A stretch of 16,914 bases of DNA from Bacteroidales bacterium (GCA_012519525.1 JAAYQB010000082.1:1-16914), one strand, 5' to 3'. Counted from the stretch's first letter, positions 6,169 to 14,734 are shown. Translations and numbers: made by a program. The notes: generated by a model from the sequence alone, not told the origin.

Positions 6169-7047
6169 TTATTTAACATTAAGTACTTCAATATCAAAAA
6201 TAAGAGTAGCATAAGGCGGAATAGGACTTTGCGGATTTCCTATACCATACGCTAAATTGGAAGGGATAATTAAAGTGGCTTTTCCTTTTTCTCTCATTTT
6301 GAGTAGTCCTTCTGTGAAGCCTTTAATCATTCTTCCTTCTTCTAATACAAACTCCAAAGGTTCTCTTCCTTCCTCAAGTGAAGAGTCGAATACGGTGCCG
6401 TTGAGGAGTTTTCCCGTATAATTAATAGTGATGGTTTTTCCTATATCTATTTTGCTTCCGGTTCCTTTTAGTGTTTCTATATAGTACAATCCACTTTCTG
6501 TTGGTTTTTGTTTTATATTGTTGCGTTGAATATAAGCGTTGATAGAGTCTTGCTCTGAATTTTTAGCTATTTCTAAAAGAGCTTCTTGTTCTTGTCGTTC
6601 TTTATCTAATTCAGCAGCAGTTACAATGCCTTGCACTTTGATATAGTAGAATACAATTTCACTATTGCCTGCTTTATAAAAGGGAGGCATTTGTGCTCCC
6701 ATTTTCGCAATAGAATCGGCTGAAATGGCAAAGGTAGCAGCATCGCCGACGTGCATCATACGCAAGCCTTCGTAGAGGTCGCCTTCAAAATCGGATTCTT
6801 TTACCATAAACAAACGTGTAGGTTCGCCTAAATTATCAAATAGTACAGAGTCGTTGAATGTGATTTTCATTTCTGCAATTAATACATCGCCTATTTGTGC
6901 TTGTTGTGCTTTTGGGTTTTCAGTCTCAAATTTATATTTTAAACCGGACTTAGTTTCTTTATAATCTTTTAATTTTTTGTCTCCGCATGCTGTCGTTAAG
7001 ATTATTAGACATACGATGGTGCTTAAAATGGATGTTACTTTTTTCAT
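6169..7047 (-). CDS. FKBP-type peptidyl-prolyl isomerase lipoprotein (paralogue)
   Basis: A 292-residue lipoprotein with lipobox LTTAC (Cys21), organised like its downstream neighbour. It has a degenerate N-terminal FKBP-like domain (about 35-140, DLYEGLRMMHVGDAATF), a Glu/Gln-rich helical linker (146-170) and a C-terminal FKBP domain (182-292). That domain has ITINYTGKLLNGTVFDSS, RMIKGFTEGL, SNLAYGIG and IPPYATLIFDIEVL. The pocket Trp is replaced by Phe244, a conservative change seen in some active members, so activity is plausible. It probably arose by tandem duplication with the 5317-6159 gene. The two would act in the periplasm or at the inner face of the outer membrane. It starts 35 bp after the GldI-like gene, so it could have some independent expression, but no clear promoter is visible. 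Confidence 0.9.
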   Translation of the reverse strand: MKKVTSILSTIVCLIILTTACGDKKLKDYKETKSGLKYKFETENPKAQQAQIGDVLIAEMKITFNDSVLFDNLGEPTRLFMVKESDFEGDLYEGLRMMHVGDAATFAISADSIAKMGAQMPPFYKAGNSEIVFYYIKVQGIVTAAELDKERQEQEALLEIAKNSEQDSINAYIQRNNIKQKPTESGLYYIETLKGTGSKIDIGKTITINYTGKLLNGTVFDSSLEEGREPLEFVLEEGRMIKGFTEGLLKMREKGKATLIIPSNLAYGIGNPQSPIPPYATLIFDIEVLNVK

Positions 7048-7082
7048 TTTTATGTGAATTTATGATTTTATTTTTTTATTAT

Positions 7083-7619
7083 TTATTGATTATTAAGTAT
7101 TTCAATTTTATATATTAAGGTGGCATAAGGCGGTATTTTGTTGTTGTCGCCTAAAATGCCATAAGCTAAATGAGAGGGTATAACGGCTTTTGCTTTGCTG
7201 CCTACACTCATTTTTTTTAATAATTCATGCAGTCCGACAGGTTCATCCGATTGTTCGATGATGATTGTTTTAATACCGTCGCGGTCCGAATTGTAGATTT
7301 CTTTTCCGTCAATCAGCGAAATACTATAGGCTATTGCTACTTTATCGCCTTTGCTTAACAGTTTTCCTTGTTTATCTTCATCAATGCTGTAAAACATTCC
7401 TGTTCCCGTTGATTGCATTTTCCAATTATAGCGTTGAATAAGAAGCTCAATATCTTTAGCTTCATCTCTAACAATTAGTTTGTTAGCGTTTAATATGCTT
7501 TCGTCTAAATTTTCTATTTTTATTTTTTTATTCTGCTCATCTTTTTTATGACGACAAGCCACTGTCATATTCAGCAGAAAGCTCAACATTAAAAGGAGTA
7601 AATAATACTTGCTTTTCAT
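7083..7619 (-). CDS. gldI: GldI-like FKBP lipoprotein
   Basis: This 178-residue lipoprotein (VAC lipobox, Cys22) has a Lys/Asp-rich tether followed by RYNWKMQSTGTGMFYSI (63-79), the segment typical of GldI just before its single FKBP domain. GldI was defined in Flavobacterium as a lipoprotein needed for gliding; it probably helps fold T9SS/gliding envelope components. The FKBP domain is partly degenerate: DGKEIYNSDRDG replaces the usual DGTVFDSS and GLHELLKKM replaces the Trp-containing pocket strand, while HLAYGILGDNNKIPPYATL is kept. Catalysis may therefore be weak, as may be true of the subfamily. It starts 1 bp after the nrnA stop, so the two are co-translated, and a DHH phosphoesterase next to gldI is a recurrent order in the phylum. 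A T9SS cargo protease is encoded nearby. The symbol is by similarity; gliding itself is not implied. Confidence 0.75.
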   Translation of the reverse strand: MKSKYYLLLLMLSFLLNMTVACRHKKDEQNKKIKIENLDESILNANKLIVRDEAKDIELLIQRYNWKMQSTGTGMFYSIDEDKQGKLLSKGDKVAIAYSISLIDGKEIYNSDRDGIKTIIIEQSDEPVGLHELLKKMSVGSKAKAVIPSHLAYGILGDNNKIPPYATLIYKIEILNNQ

Positions 7620-7620
7620 T

Positions 7621-8631
7621 TTATTTGCGTATTTTACATTCTTTTAATGTGGATATAAAGTATTCCAATGTTTCGTCCATTGACATAAATGAGTCGGCAC
7701 CGGCGGCGTTTTTATGTCCGCCACCGTTAAAATACTTTCGAGCGTATTCATTGACATCAAAATTATTCTTTGATCTAAACGATACTCTTATTCTGTCTTT
7801 TCTTTCAACAAAAAAGGCAGTGAAATCAATGTTTTTTATAGTTAAGCCGAAATTAACAAAGCCTTCCGTATCACCTTGTTTATAAGAAAAACGCATTAAA
7901 TCTTCTTGGGTAAGATAAATATAAGAGGTAGCGTAGTCGTACAGTACGTGGAAACGATTCAGTAGGCAGTGTCCTAATAAACGCATGCGACTTTCGGAAT
8001 AATTGTTGTATATTTTCTGTTGAATTTGTTCGGCATTAATGCCTGTTTTAACTAATTTTCCTATAATTGTATAGGTAGAATAATTATTGCATGAGTTGCG
8101 TAACGAATTAGTGTCGGTAATAATTCCCACATAGAGATGCTCGGCAATAGTTTTGGTTAGGCAAGCCGTCGTGTCTAATTTTTTGAAAAGAAAATTATAA
8201 ATCAGTTCCGAAGTTGATGAAACAGCGGTAACGGAATAGTAGATATCAAATATGTTAGCAGGTGCTACATGATGGTCTATTAATATTTTTATCCCTGAAG
8301 CATCGATTAAAGCATTTTCCAATAGTCCGATACGATTAGCAGCATTGAAATCGACACAGAAAATTAAATCAGCTGTTTTTATTTTTTTTGTAGCTGAATC
8401 ACTATCTTCTGTGGCGATGATAATTTTATCAGCCCCTTTCATCCATTGTAGAAAATCGGGAAAAGAATTAGGAGAAACAATAGCTACTTTATGTTTTTTA
8501 GATGTAAAATATTCCGATAAAGCTAAAGCAGCACCAATAGCATCGCCATCAGGATTATAGTGAATAAGAATAGCTATTTGCTTTCGCTCTTTCAGTGTTT
8601 CTTTTAAAAATAAAATATCTTTTTTCTTCAA
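7621..8631 (-). CDS. nrnA: DHH/DHHA1 phosphoesterase (NrnA-type nanoRNase/pAp phosphatase)
   Basis: Predicted cytoplasmic Mn-dependent enzyme that degrades very short oligoribonucleotides and dephosphorylates 3'-phosphoadenosine 5'-phosphate. DHH domain motifs are IHYNPDGDAIGA (His24, Asp28, Asp30), FCVDFNA (90-96), ILIDHHVAP (Asp119, His120, His121) and GIITDTNSLRNS (169-180). The C-terminal DHHA1 substrate-binding domain carries GGGHKNAAG at 303-311. Length 336 is typical. The start appears to be TTG at 8631: no ATG precedes the first catalytic motif in frame, and an A-rich AAAGATAAAAAAGAA leader lies before it. It lies 16 bp after the acyl-CoA synthetase stop and 1 bp before gldI, so it is central to the operon. 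Other DHH functions (for example c-di-AMP hydrolysis) are possible. Confidence 0.88.
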   Translation of the reverse strand: MKKKDILFLKETLKERKQIAILIHYNPDGDAIGAALALSEYFTSKKHKVAIVSPNSFPDFLQWMKGADKIIIATEDSDSATKKIKTADLIFCVDFNAANRIGLLENALIDASGIKILIDHHVAPANIFDIYYSVTAVSSTSELIYNFLFKKLDTTACLTKTIAEHLYVGIITDTNSLRNSCNNYSTYTIIGKLVKTGINAEQIQQKIYNNYSESRMRLLGHCLLNRFHVLYDYATSYIYLTQEDLMRFSYKQGDTEGFVNFGLTIKNIDFTAFFVERKDRIRVSFRSKNNFDVNEYARKYFNGGGHKNAAGADSFMSMDETLEYFISTLKECKIRK

Positions 8632-8647
8632 TTCTTTTTTATCTTTA

Positions 8648-10708
8648 TTATTTTTCCACTCTTATTCTTGCATCCACTGCGACGATTGCTTTAGATGTAG
8701 CTAACAAAGGATTTAAATCCATTTCTGCAATTTCGGGAGCTGCCATTACGAGAGCCGAAATGCGAGCTACCAATTCGGCAAATTTGTCAATATTTACAGG
8801 TTCATTTCCGCGTATGCCTTCTAATATTTTATATCCTTTAAGTTTATAAATAAGCGACTTAGCTTCTTCTTTGTTGACGGGTGCTAAAGTAGTGTGTACA
8901 TCTTTCATGACTTCGACAAAAACACCGCCTAAGCCGAATAGAATTTGATGTCCAAAATTTTCTTCTTTAGCAGCACCTATAAAAACTTCGGTACCAAACA
9001 ACATAGGACATATTTCAACGGCATAGGTATCTTTTATTTTTATTAAGCGGTTAAATTCATTAATGACAGTTTCTTCGTCTGTTATATTTAATACAACACC
9101 GCCTACATCTGACTTATGCAAAGGTCCAACGACTTTCATTACAAGTGGATATCCCATCTCGCGTGCGTATTTGACGGCGTCTTCAAGTGTTGTTACTTCT
9201 ATTTCTTTTTTGCGTTCGATACCTGCTGCATCTAATAGGATGCCAATATCTCTTAATGATAGATAACCGTTTTCGCAATTGTCGATTACGCCTCTAATTG
9301 CTTTCGTATCCACACTTGGTAAAGTTGGATTAAGAGGTTGAGGTTTAGGTGTGTTGATGATTTTAGCCAAAGCCTTTCCAAAGACAGATTCTTCGGGAAA
9401 ATTAATGCGATTTTTGTTGTGTATAAAATCATGTATTTCTTCTTTTACATTAATAATGGAAGGAAGAATAGGGAAAATAGGCTTTTTACAAGTTTTCATT
9501 TTTTCGTTAAGTAAGGCATATACATCCCAGTTGGGGAATAAGCCGGGAGAGCCAAAAATGACGGCTATAGCATCAATGTTATCGAAATCATTTTCGCAAG
9601 CATCTATAATATATCCTAATTGTTCAGCTGTTCCTGTAGCTAAGAAATCGATAGGGTTGCTAACAGATGAGCCTGCAAATAACTTGCTTAACAATTCATC
9701 GGCTGCTTTTCCTTCAATAGGAGGAACTTCTAATCCGTTATTTGATAATACGTCGGTTAGCATAACAGCAGGTCCTCCTGCATGGGTAATGATGGCAATG
9801 TTTTTACCCTTTACTTCAGGGTGCATAAAAATAGAGCAAACCGTTGTCAATTCTTCGCGACTATGGCAGCGTACGATTCCTGCTTTACGAAACAAAGCTT
9901 CAACGGCAGCATCTGAGGTAGCCATAGCCCCTGTATGAGAAGAGGCTGCACGGCTTCCGGCGCTGGAATTTCCGGATTTGATGGCTGCTATTTTGCATCC
10001 TTTATTGATTAAAGAGGTCGCATGTTTGAGCATTTTTTTAGGTTGGGTTATTTTCTCCATATACATCATAATCACACGCGAACTGGTTTTGGGATTAAAA
10101 TTAGTATCTAAATGTTCCAACACTTCTTCAATCCCTGTTTGTGCAGAGTTGCCTACAGCCCATACACTATTGAAAGATAAACCATTGGTTAATCCTTGTT
10201 CTTTGATAAATACGGCAGTAGCTCCCGAGCCGGTAATAAAATCAACACCTTGTGTACTTACCGGAGGGATAGGGGAATCGAAAGCACCGCAATAATTGAT
10301 GTTCCAAAAACCTGTACAATTGGGTCCGATTAGCGTACCGCCAACACGATTAATGGTATCAACTATTTGTTTTTCTAAGGCGGCACCTTCTTCGTTTTCT
10401 TCGCTAAAGCCGGCAGATAAAATAATAAATCCTCTTGTATCCTTATTGTCAGCCAGTATTTTAACTGTTGCAGGACAATATTTAGCTGCGATTGCTAATA
10501 TGGCACAATCAACAGGCGGAAGGTCTTCGGCATTAGAGTAGCAAGTAATTCCTTGTATTTCTGTTGCTTTTGGATTCACTGCATATACTTTACCTTTAAA
10601 ATTACCATCTAATAAATTTTTCAAGATTTTACCTCCCGGTTTTTGGAGGTCGTTGGATGCTCCTACAACAACTATACTTTGTGGATTTAATAATTTTTGG
10701 TGTATCAT
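8648..10708 (-). CDS. Acetate-CoA ligase (ADP-forming), fused alpha and beta subunits
   Basis: Converts acetyl-CoA (or other acyl-CoA) plus ADP and phosphate into the free acid, CoA and ATP, a substrate-level phosphorylation route common in fermenting anaerobes. The 686 residues run alpha-then-beta: a CoA-binding Rossmann domain (SIVVVGAS, 11-18; AVNPK), ligase-CoA domains (SAGFSEE, IGPNCTGFWN 127-136, AVGNSAQTG) with the phospho-histidine loop SRAASSHTGA (His258), a second CoA-ligase domain (ITHAGGPAV), and an ATP-grasp domain from about 485 (PLVMKVVGPLHKSDVGGV, FGLGGVFVEV, MDLNPLL). The size matches the fused form. It begins 48 bp after the secreted DUF4412-like gene; TAAATTTG (minus strand, 10722-10729) could be an internal promoter with a very short leader. 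Acyl specificity (acetyl, propionyl, branched, succinyl) cannot be read by eye. It lies in the same operon as nrnA and gldI. Confidence 0.9.
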   Translation of the reverse strand: MIHQKLLNPQSIVVVGASNDLQKPGGKILKNLLDGNFKGKVYAVNPKATEIQGITCYSNAEDLPPVDCAILAIAAKYCPATVKILADNKDTRGFIILSAGFSEENEEGAALEKQIVDTINRVGGTLIGPNCTGFWNINYCGAFDSPIPPVSTQGVDFITGSGATAVFIKEQGLTNGLSFNSVWAVGNSAQTGIEEVLEHLDTNFNPKTSSRVIMMYMEKITQPKKMLKHATSLINKGCKIAAIKSGNSSAGSRAASSHTGAMATSDAAVEALFRKAGIVRCHSREELTTVCSIFMHPEVKGKNIAIITHAGGPAVMLTDVLSNNGLEVPPIEGKAADELLSKLFAGSSVSNPIDFLATGTAEQLGYIIDACENDFDNIDAIAVIFGSPGLFPNWDVYALLNEKMKTCKKPIFPILPSIINVKEEIHDFIHNKNRINFPEESVFGKALAKIINTPKPQPLNPTLPSVDTKAIRGVIDNCENGYLSLRDIGILLDAAGIERKKEIEVTTLEDAVKYAREMGYPLVMKVVGPLHKSDVGGVVLNITDEETVINEFNRLIKIKDTYAVEICPMLFGTEVFIGAAKEENFGHQILFGLGGVFVEVMKDVHTTLAPVNKEEAKSLIYKLKGYKILEGIRGNEPVNIDKFAELVARISALVMAAPEIAEMDLNPLLATSKAIVAVDARIRVEK

Positions 10709-10756
10709 TTTATTGATTTTTCAAATTTAATAATGTTCGATTTTATATTTTTAATG

Positions 10757-11449
10757 TTAGAAATCTTCTTGTTCTTGTGCAGCTTTTCTCACTGCTTCTA
10801 TGTATTCATCGTAAGTGATAACAGTAAAATTAGCAGGCATTAAAAACTCTACCGGTTTTATTTTTTTCTTTTTAACTTCTACTGCTTCGTTGATAATTTT
10901 AATATCTCCAATCATTTGTTCTTGATATAATGGATATCCTTTTAAACCGGGGACGTCAAAATTAATTCTTTCGTCTTGTCCAATTTCTTCTGTGGTGAAA
11001 CAAATTATTTTAGTTTCCGAATCATCCTCAATATTTTCAATGCTTACGTCATAGCGTTTACAAACATAACCACAGATTGTTTTTGTTTCGTCAGAGGGTG
11101 TGATAGTATATTTTCGATACTCTCTTTCTTCTTCGAAATCTTCTTTTGATTTTTTTATAATTAATTGTTGCATAGGATGATCGATAATGGTTAGTTCTTG
11201 TGAAGAATCTCCTAAAGATACAACGTGTTGCACATATCCTTGTCCATTAATAGTGAGCTTGGTGTTGTTCCCTGCCACGAGATAAGTTAATGACGTAGGT
11301 GCGTTAGCTAATTTTTGCGGGTCAATGTCGCCTTCATACTTAATGCTGAATGTTACTGTTCCGGCAAATTCTTTTTTCTTTTGTGCCATCGAATTAATAG
11401 ATGTAAAACAAAAGATTACCATTAATACTGTTACTGTTATTCGTTTCAT
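10757..11449 (-). CDS. Secreted DUF4412/GLPGLI-like protein
   Basis: A 230-residue exported protein of unknown function. The signal peptide is MKRITVTVLMVIFCFTSINS followed by MAQ, with a cleavage site near residue 23. The mature part is beta-rich: AGTVTFSIKYEG (29-40), LTYLVAGNNTKLTING, MQQLIIKK, then SDETKTICGYVCKRYDV, KIICFTTEEIG, and a FDVPGLKGYPLYQEQM turn followed by a lysine-rich EVKKKKIKPVEFLMP strand. The order of strands and the GLKGYPL motif resemble DUF4412 and GLPGLI-type periplasmic proteins of Bacteroidota, possibly lipocalin or LolA-like folds; this is a resemblance only. It is first in the six-gene minus-strand run and has its own promoter-like TATTTTTG about 45 bp upstream. 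The C-terminus is acidic (QEQEDF). Confidence 0.65.
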   Translation of the reverse strand: MKRITVTVLMVIFCFTSINSMAQKKKEFAGTVTFSIKYEGDIDPQKLANAPTSLTYLVAGNNTKLTINGQGYVQHVVSLGDSSQELTIIDHPMQQLIIKKSKEDFEEEREYRKYTITPSDETKTICGYVCKRYDVSIENIEDDSETKIICFTTEEIGQDERINFDVPGLKGYPLYQEQMIGDIKIINEAVEVKKKKIKPVEFLMPANFTVITYDEYIEAVRKAAQEQEDF

Positions 11450-11494
11450 TTTTCTGTTATTTTATTTCATAAAAAATGTTAATTATATAGATTG

Positions 11495-11502
11495 CAAAAA
11501 TA
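11495..11502 (-). promoter_or_regulatory. Promoter -7 element for the 11449-5317 operon
   Basis: TATTTTTG followed by CAATC on the minus strand matches TAnnTTTG and lies about 45 bp before the ATG at 11449. No clear -33 TTTG was seen. The position fits the head of the six-gene run. Confidence 0.5.
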
Positions 11503-11610
11503 AACAATATTTCTTTTATTAATTCATATAGATTGTTTTTTTATTAACTAAATGAAAAATAAGTTTTAAAATATTTTCCGTGAAAAGCAAATGAATAATT
11601 TCACTATACT

Positions 11611-13293
11611 TTATTTAATTTTTCTAAACATACGGTTCCAGCGTATTTTGCCGTCTCCAAAACTTTTAAATTTATCAAGCGAAAGCCACACAAAAGCTGT
11701 TTTTCCAACGATATGATCTTCGGGAACAAATCCCCAATATCGCGAGTCGGCAGAATTGTGTCGATTGTCGCCCATCATCCAGTAATAGTTCATTTTAAAA
11801 GTATAAGAGCTAGCTTCTTTTCCATTTATGTAGATTTTTCCGTTTCTTTGTTCAAGTTCATTATTTTCGTAAATGCAAATAATGCGTTTATAAAGTTGTA
11901 AAGTAGAATCGTTTAAAGTAACAGTACTTCCTGCTTTTGGGATTAGTATCGGACCGAAATTGTCTTTGTTCCAACAATAGCGTGGGTCGTGAGGCATAAT
12001 GTCGCTATCGCAGCTACCGATAGTATCAATAAGTGGTTCTATATATGTAATGTTACGAAATCCTTCTATTTGTTGTAGTTGGCTTTTATACAAACAGGCA
12101 TAATCAACGCCAATGCCTTCTTGGAAATCTTCTTCGTTGATATTGAGTTTTTGTCGTATAGTATTGTTTAAGCCAACGCCATTGTTGTAAACACGATAAG
12201 AGTGTTGTAGTTTTTCGGGGATGTAGGCTATTTTATCGTTAATGTATAAAACGGTGTTTTTAATTTCTAATTTATCACCGGCTATACCAACACAGCGTTT
12301 GATGTAGTTTTCTCGTTTATCAATAGGTCTTGCTATTACATTATATTCTTTCCATACCACATCTCTTCCTTTTCCTAAATAATATTCGGCGCCGTATTTT
12401 AGAATTAATTCATGGTATTGATGTAATCCGTCGTCAGACATATAATATCTTCCGGCGTATTCGTTGGGTTGTTGAAATACTTTTTCCATCGTACGCACTA
12501 CGGCATAATAGCTTTCGCTTTGTCGCTCTAAAATTACGGTATCGCCGTCGGGATAGTTGAAAACAACGGCATCGTTACGTTTAATTTGTGTCCGTCCCGG
12601 AAAACGATAGTAAGGAAGTTTTATCCATTCAAGATAGGAAGGTGTGTATTTTGTTAGCGGTAATGTATGATGTACAAAAGGAAAAGCCACAATTGTTTGT
12701 GGTATTTTAGGTCCGTAAGCTGCTTTTGAAACAACAAGGAAATCTCCTACCATTAAAGTCCCTTCCATTGATGAGGTGGGGATTTTATACAGTTCAAACA
12801 TAAATGCTCTGATAATGTAGGCTGCTACTACAGCATAGATAATGGCATCTGTCCATTCGCGTGCTTTTGTTTTTTCTATTGTTTGTTCTTTTTTGTTTTT
12901 TAAGTATTCTGTTTTTACAACTCCCATGCGTACGGAAGGAAGAGCTTTGCGTTGCATGTATTTTTCTTTCGCTGAGAAACCTAAAAAAGGAATGTATAGC
13001 CAAGAAAAGAAAGTGCCGAGTATCAGAATAGGGTAGGTCGTTTTCCCAAAAGTACGTATGGTTTTCCATGTCATCAGCATAAGCATAAATATACTTAAAT
13101 AGGGTATTGCTAAAAAGATAAACCACCACATAGGGCGTTCTAACACTTTTAACCATATATATAGGTTATAGAAAGGAATAAGTGCGTGCCAGCCTTTAAA
13201 GCCCGCTTTTTTAAATACACCTATTAAGCCAATAAATGTTCCTATAAAACAAATTGCTGTGTATATGATGAGAGTAGTTGATGATATATTCAT
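11611..13293 (-). CDS. lepB: Signal peptidase I, long Bacteroidota type
   Basis: Inner-membrane serine peptidase that removes Sec/Tat signal peptides on the periplasmic side. The 560-residue product is much longer than the roughly 300 of most LepB. Residues 1-105 form about three membrane segments resembling the DUF5684 membrane module (FKKAGFKGWHALIPFYN). A further membrane helix (149-165) leads to the catalytic core. That core has IPTSSMEGTL with nucleophile Ser175, NDAVVFNYP, YIKRCVGIAGD with general base Lys332, and YWMMGDNRHNSADSRYWG (504-521). A large insertion between Lys332 and the last box is rich in Tyr/Asn/Asp. I prefer ATG at 13293 to the TTG at 13317, which lies inside dapB. It is last in the parA-lepB operon, 13 bp after dapB. 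A weak GTGAAA/TTTCAC repeat (11580-11604) lies downstream. Confidence 0.9.
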   Translation of the reverse strand: MNISSTTLIIYTAICFIGTFIGLIGVFKKAGFKGWHALIPFYNLYIWLKVLERPMWWFIFLAIPYLSIFMLMLMTWKTIRTFGKTTYPILILGTFFSWLYIPFLGFSAKEKYMQRKALPSVRMGVVKTEYLKNKKEQTIEKTKAREWTDAIIYAVVAAYIIRAFMFELYKIPTSSMEGTLMVGDFLVVSKAAYGPKIPQTIVAFPFVHHTLPLTKYTPSYLEWIKLPYYRFPGRTQIKRNDAVVFNYPDGDTVILERQSESYYAVVRTMEKVFQQPNEYAGRYYMSDDGLHQYHELILKYGAEYYLGKGRDVVWKEYNVIARPIDKRENYIKRCVGIAGDKLEIKNTVLYINDKIAYIPEKLQHSYRVYNNGVGLNNTIRQKLNINEEDFQEGIGVDYACLYKSQLQQIEGFRNITYIEPLIDTIGSCDSDIMPHDPRYCWNKDNFGPILIPKAGSTVTLNDSTLQLYKRIICIYENNELEQRNGKIYINGKEASSYTFKMNYYWMMGDNRHNSADSRYWGFVPEDHIVGKTAFVWLSLDKFKSFGDGKIRWNRMFRKIK

Positions 13294-13306
13294 TGTTAGT
13301 TGGGGA

Positions 13307-14035
13307 TTAAAAACCAAGCATATCTTTCATTTTAAAAATACCGCTTTTTTTCGCTTTTTTCTTTTTCAGCCATTCGGCAGCCATAATGGCACCTATGGCA
13401 AACGATTTTCTATCAAAAGCCGTATGTTTAACTTCAATTTCATCCATTGCAGAAGTATAGGTTACGGTATGTGTTCCAATACGGTCTCCGATACGTTGGG
13501 ATTTAATGTATAATTCTGATTTCACATCATTTTCTTCGTTTACCCAAGTGTCTTTTTGCTCTAAAAATGTAATGATATCATTGGCAAGGAGGATAGCTGT
13601 TCCGCTTGGTTTGTCTTTTTTATTAGCGTGATGAATTTCTTCAATGCTTACGTCGTATTCTTCGCGTCCGTTCATTAGTTGTGCTAACATACGATTGACT
13701 TCAAAGAAAAGATTGACACCAAGACTGAAATTGGAAGTGTAAAACATGGTTTGTTTCAGTTCGAAACATTTGTCTTTCACTTCTTCTAATCGATGGTACC
13801 AGCCTGTAGTTCCTATTACAACAGGGATATTATGCTCGAAACAACGGTAAATGTTATTGATGACAACTTCGGGAGTAGAGAAATCAATAGCAATGTCGGC
13901 TTTTAAAAATTCATTGTAAGATTTTTTCCAATCCTCTTCGTTGTCAATAAATGCAACAACATTATGTCCTCGTTCTATGGCAACTATTTCAATTTGTTTG
14001 CCCATTTTTCCATAACCAAATATAGCTATATTCAT
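13307..14035 (-). CDS. dapB: 4-hydroxy-tetrahydrodipicolinate reductase
   Basis: Cytoplasmic NAD(P)H enzyme reducing 4-hydroxy-tetrahydrodipicolinate to tetrahydrodipicolinate in the diaminopimelate/lysine pathway. The 242 residues match the compact Bacteroidota form. The nucleotide-binding loop is IFGYGKMGKQI (5-15), followed by DFSTPEVV (51-58) and VVIGTTGW (72-79). The catalytic block is SIEEIHHANKKDKPSGTA (130-147) with His135/His136, Lys140 and the PSGTA substrate-binding turn. The C-terminus is extended by a Lys-rich tail (WLKKKKAKKSGIFKMKDML), as is common in the phylum. It lies 2 bp after DUF5683 and 13 bp before lepB, so it is fully within the operon. Confidence 0.95.
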   Translation of the reverse strand: MNIAIFGYGKMGKQIEIVAIERGHNVVAFIDNEEDWKKSYNEFLKADIAIDFSTPEVVINNIYRCFEHNIPVVIGTTGWYHRLEEVKDKCFELKQTMFYTSNFSLGVNLFFEVNRMLAQLMNGREEYDVSIEEIHHANKKDKPSGTAILLANDIITFLEQKDTWVNEENDVKSELYIKSQRIGDRIGTHTVTYTSAMDEIEVKHTAFDRKSFAIGAIMAAEWLKKKKAKKSGIFKMKDMLGF

Positions 14036-14037
14036 AA

Positions 14038-14724
14038 TTATTTAAAGTTTAATTGTAATGTCAATCCTATGTAGGTACGTATGTGTGAAAACGTATAAAA
14101 AGAAGTATTATTATGAAAAGGTATAAATTGTAGGCTGAGATCGTCGGATACATTAAATCCTGTTAAATGTGCATCAACAGCAGCATCTACAATGTTAAGA
14201 ATATAAAAAATACTAAGAGCAATAATGGATATTTCCATTCTTCTACGATTGAGGTTTTCGTATGAGTACACGTTTTCAGTATTAAGGTCTGCTAATTTAG
14301 GGTTGGGTGTGCTAGTTATGTTATTGCTGATTAAATCTGTAGGCGGATTTGATCGTAAACGGTATTCTGTTCGATACGTAATGTATTCTTTATGAAAATA
14401 ATAGATGCAAAAACTACTCGCACCTAAGCCTGCATACACTATAGGAACTTTCCAGTATTTTCGATTATATATCTGTCCTAATCCGGGAACTGCTGCCGAT
14501 AACCATGCTGCTGTTTTTGGATTAGGTTTCCACTCTTTGTTTTTTCGCTGTTTTTTTTCGGTAGAAGATAAAGACAGACTGTCATTGGTTTTTTTTTGTT
14601 TATCCAAGGTAGTATCCAATGTTATGGCAGGGGGGACTGCCTTGTTTGTAGCAATGCTGTCGTGTTGAGCCTGTAGCTGTACGGAAAAAACCAATGCGAA
14701 AAATAAGCCAATTATCTTTTTCAT
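14038..14724 (-). CDS. DUF5683 membrane protein
   Basis: A 228-residue protein of unknown function conserved in Bacteroidota between parB and dapB. It has a signal peptide (MKKIIGLFFALVFSVQLQAQ), a Ser/Thr/Lys-rich linker (30-65), then the DUF5683 signature: WKPNPKTAAWLSAAVPGLGQ and IYNRKYWKVPIVYAGL (65-100), a hydrophobic segment, a soluble Arg/Asn-rich loop (115-160), and IIALSIFYILNIVDAAVDAHL (167-187) followed by NVSDDLSLQF. Two to three membrane or outer-membrane-facing segments are likely. It starts 10 bp after parB and ends 2 bp before dapB. The conserved neighbourhood hints at an envelope role tied to growth, but that is inference. Confidence 0.85.
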   Translation of the reverse strand: MKKIIGLFFALVFSVQLQAQHDSIATNKAVPPAITLDTTLDKQKKTNDSLSLSSTEKKQRKNKEWKPNPKTAAWLSAAVPGLGQIYNRKYWKVPIVYAGLGASSFCIYYFHKEYITYRTEYRLRSNPPTDLISNNITSTPNPKLADLNTENVYSYENLNRRRMEISIIALSIFYILNIVDAAVDAHLTGFNVSDDLSLQFIPFHNNTSFYTFSHIRTYIGLTLQLNFK

Positions 14725-14734
14725 GTAATTCGGA

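Noticed and set aside
9351..9938. 195-codon plus-strand ORF inside the acyl-CoA synthetase gene
   Set aside because: Antisense to a well-conserved enzyme with all its motifs; no start signal and no recognisable domain.
11580..11604. GTGAAA/TTTCAC hairpin as the lepB terminator
   Set aside because: Only 6 bp with a 13-nt loop and no immediate T-run; too weak to call.
12794..13156. 120-codon minus-strand ORF within lepB
   Set aside because: Out-of-frame overlap with the signal peptidase; very basic low-complexity translation.
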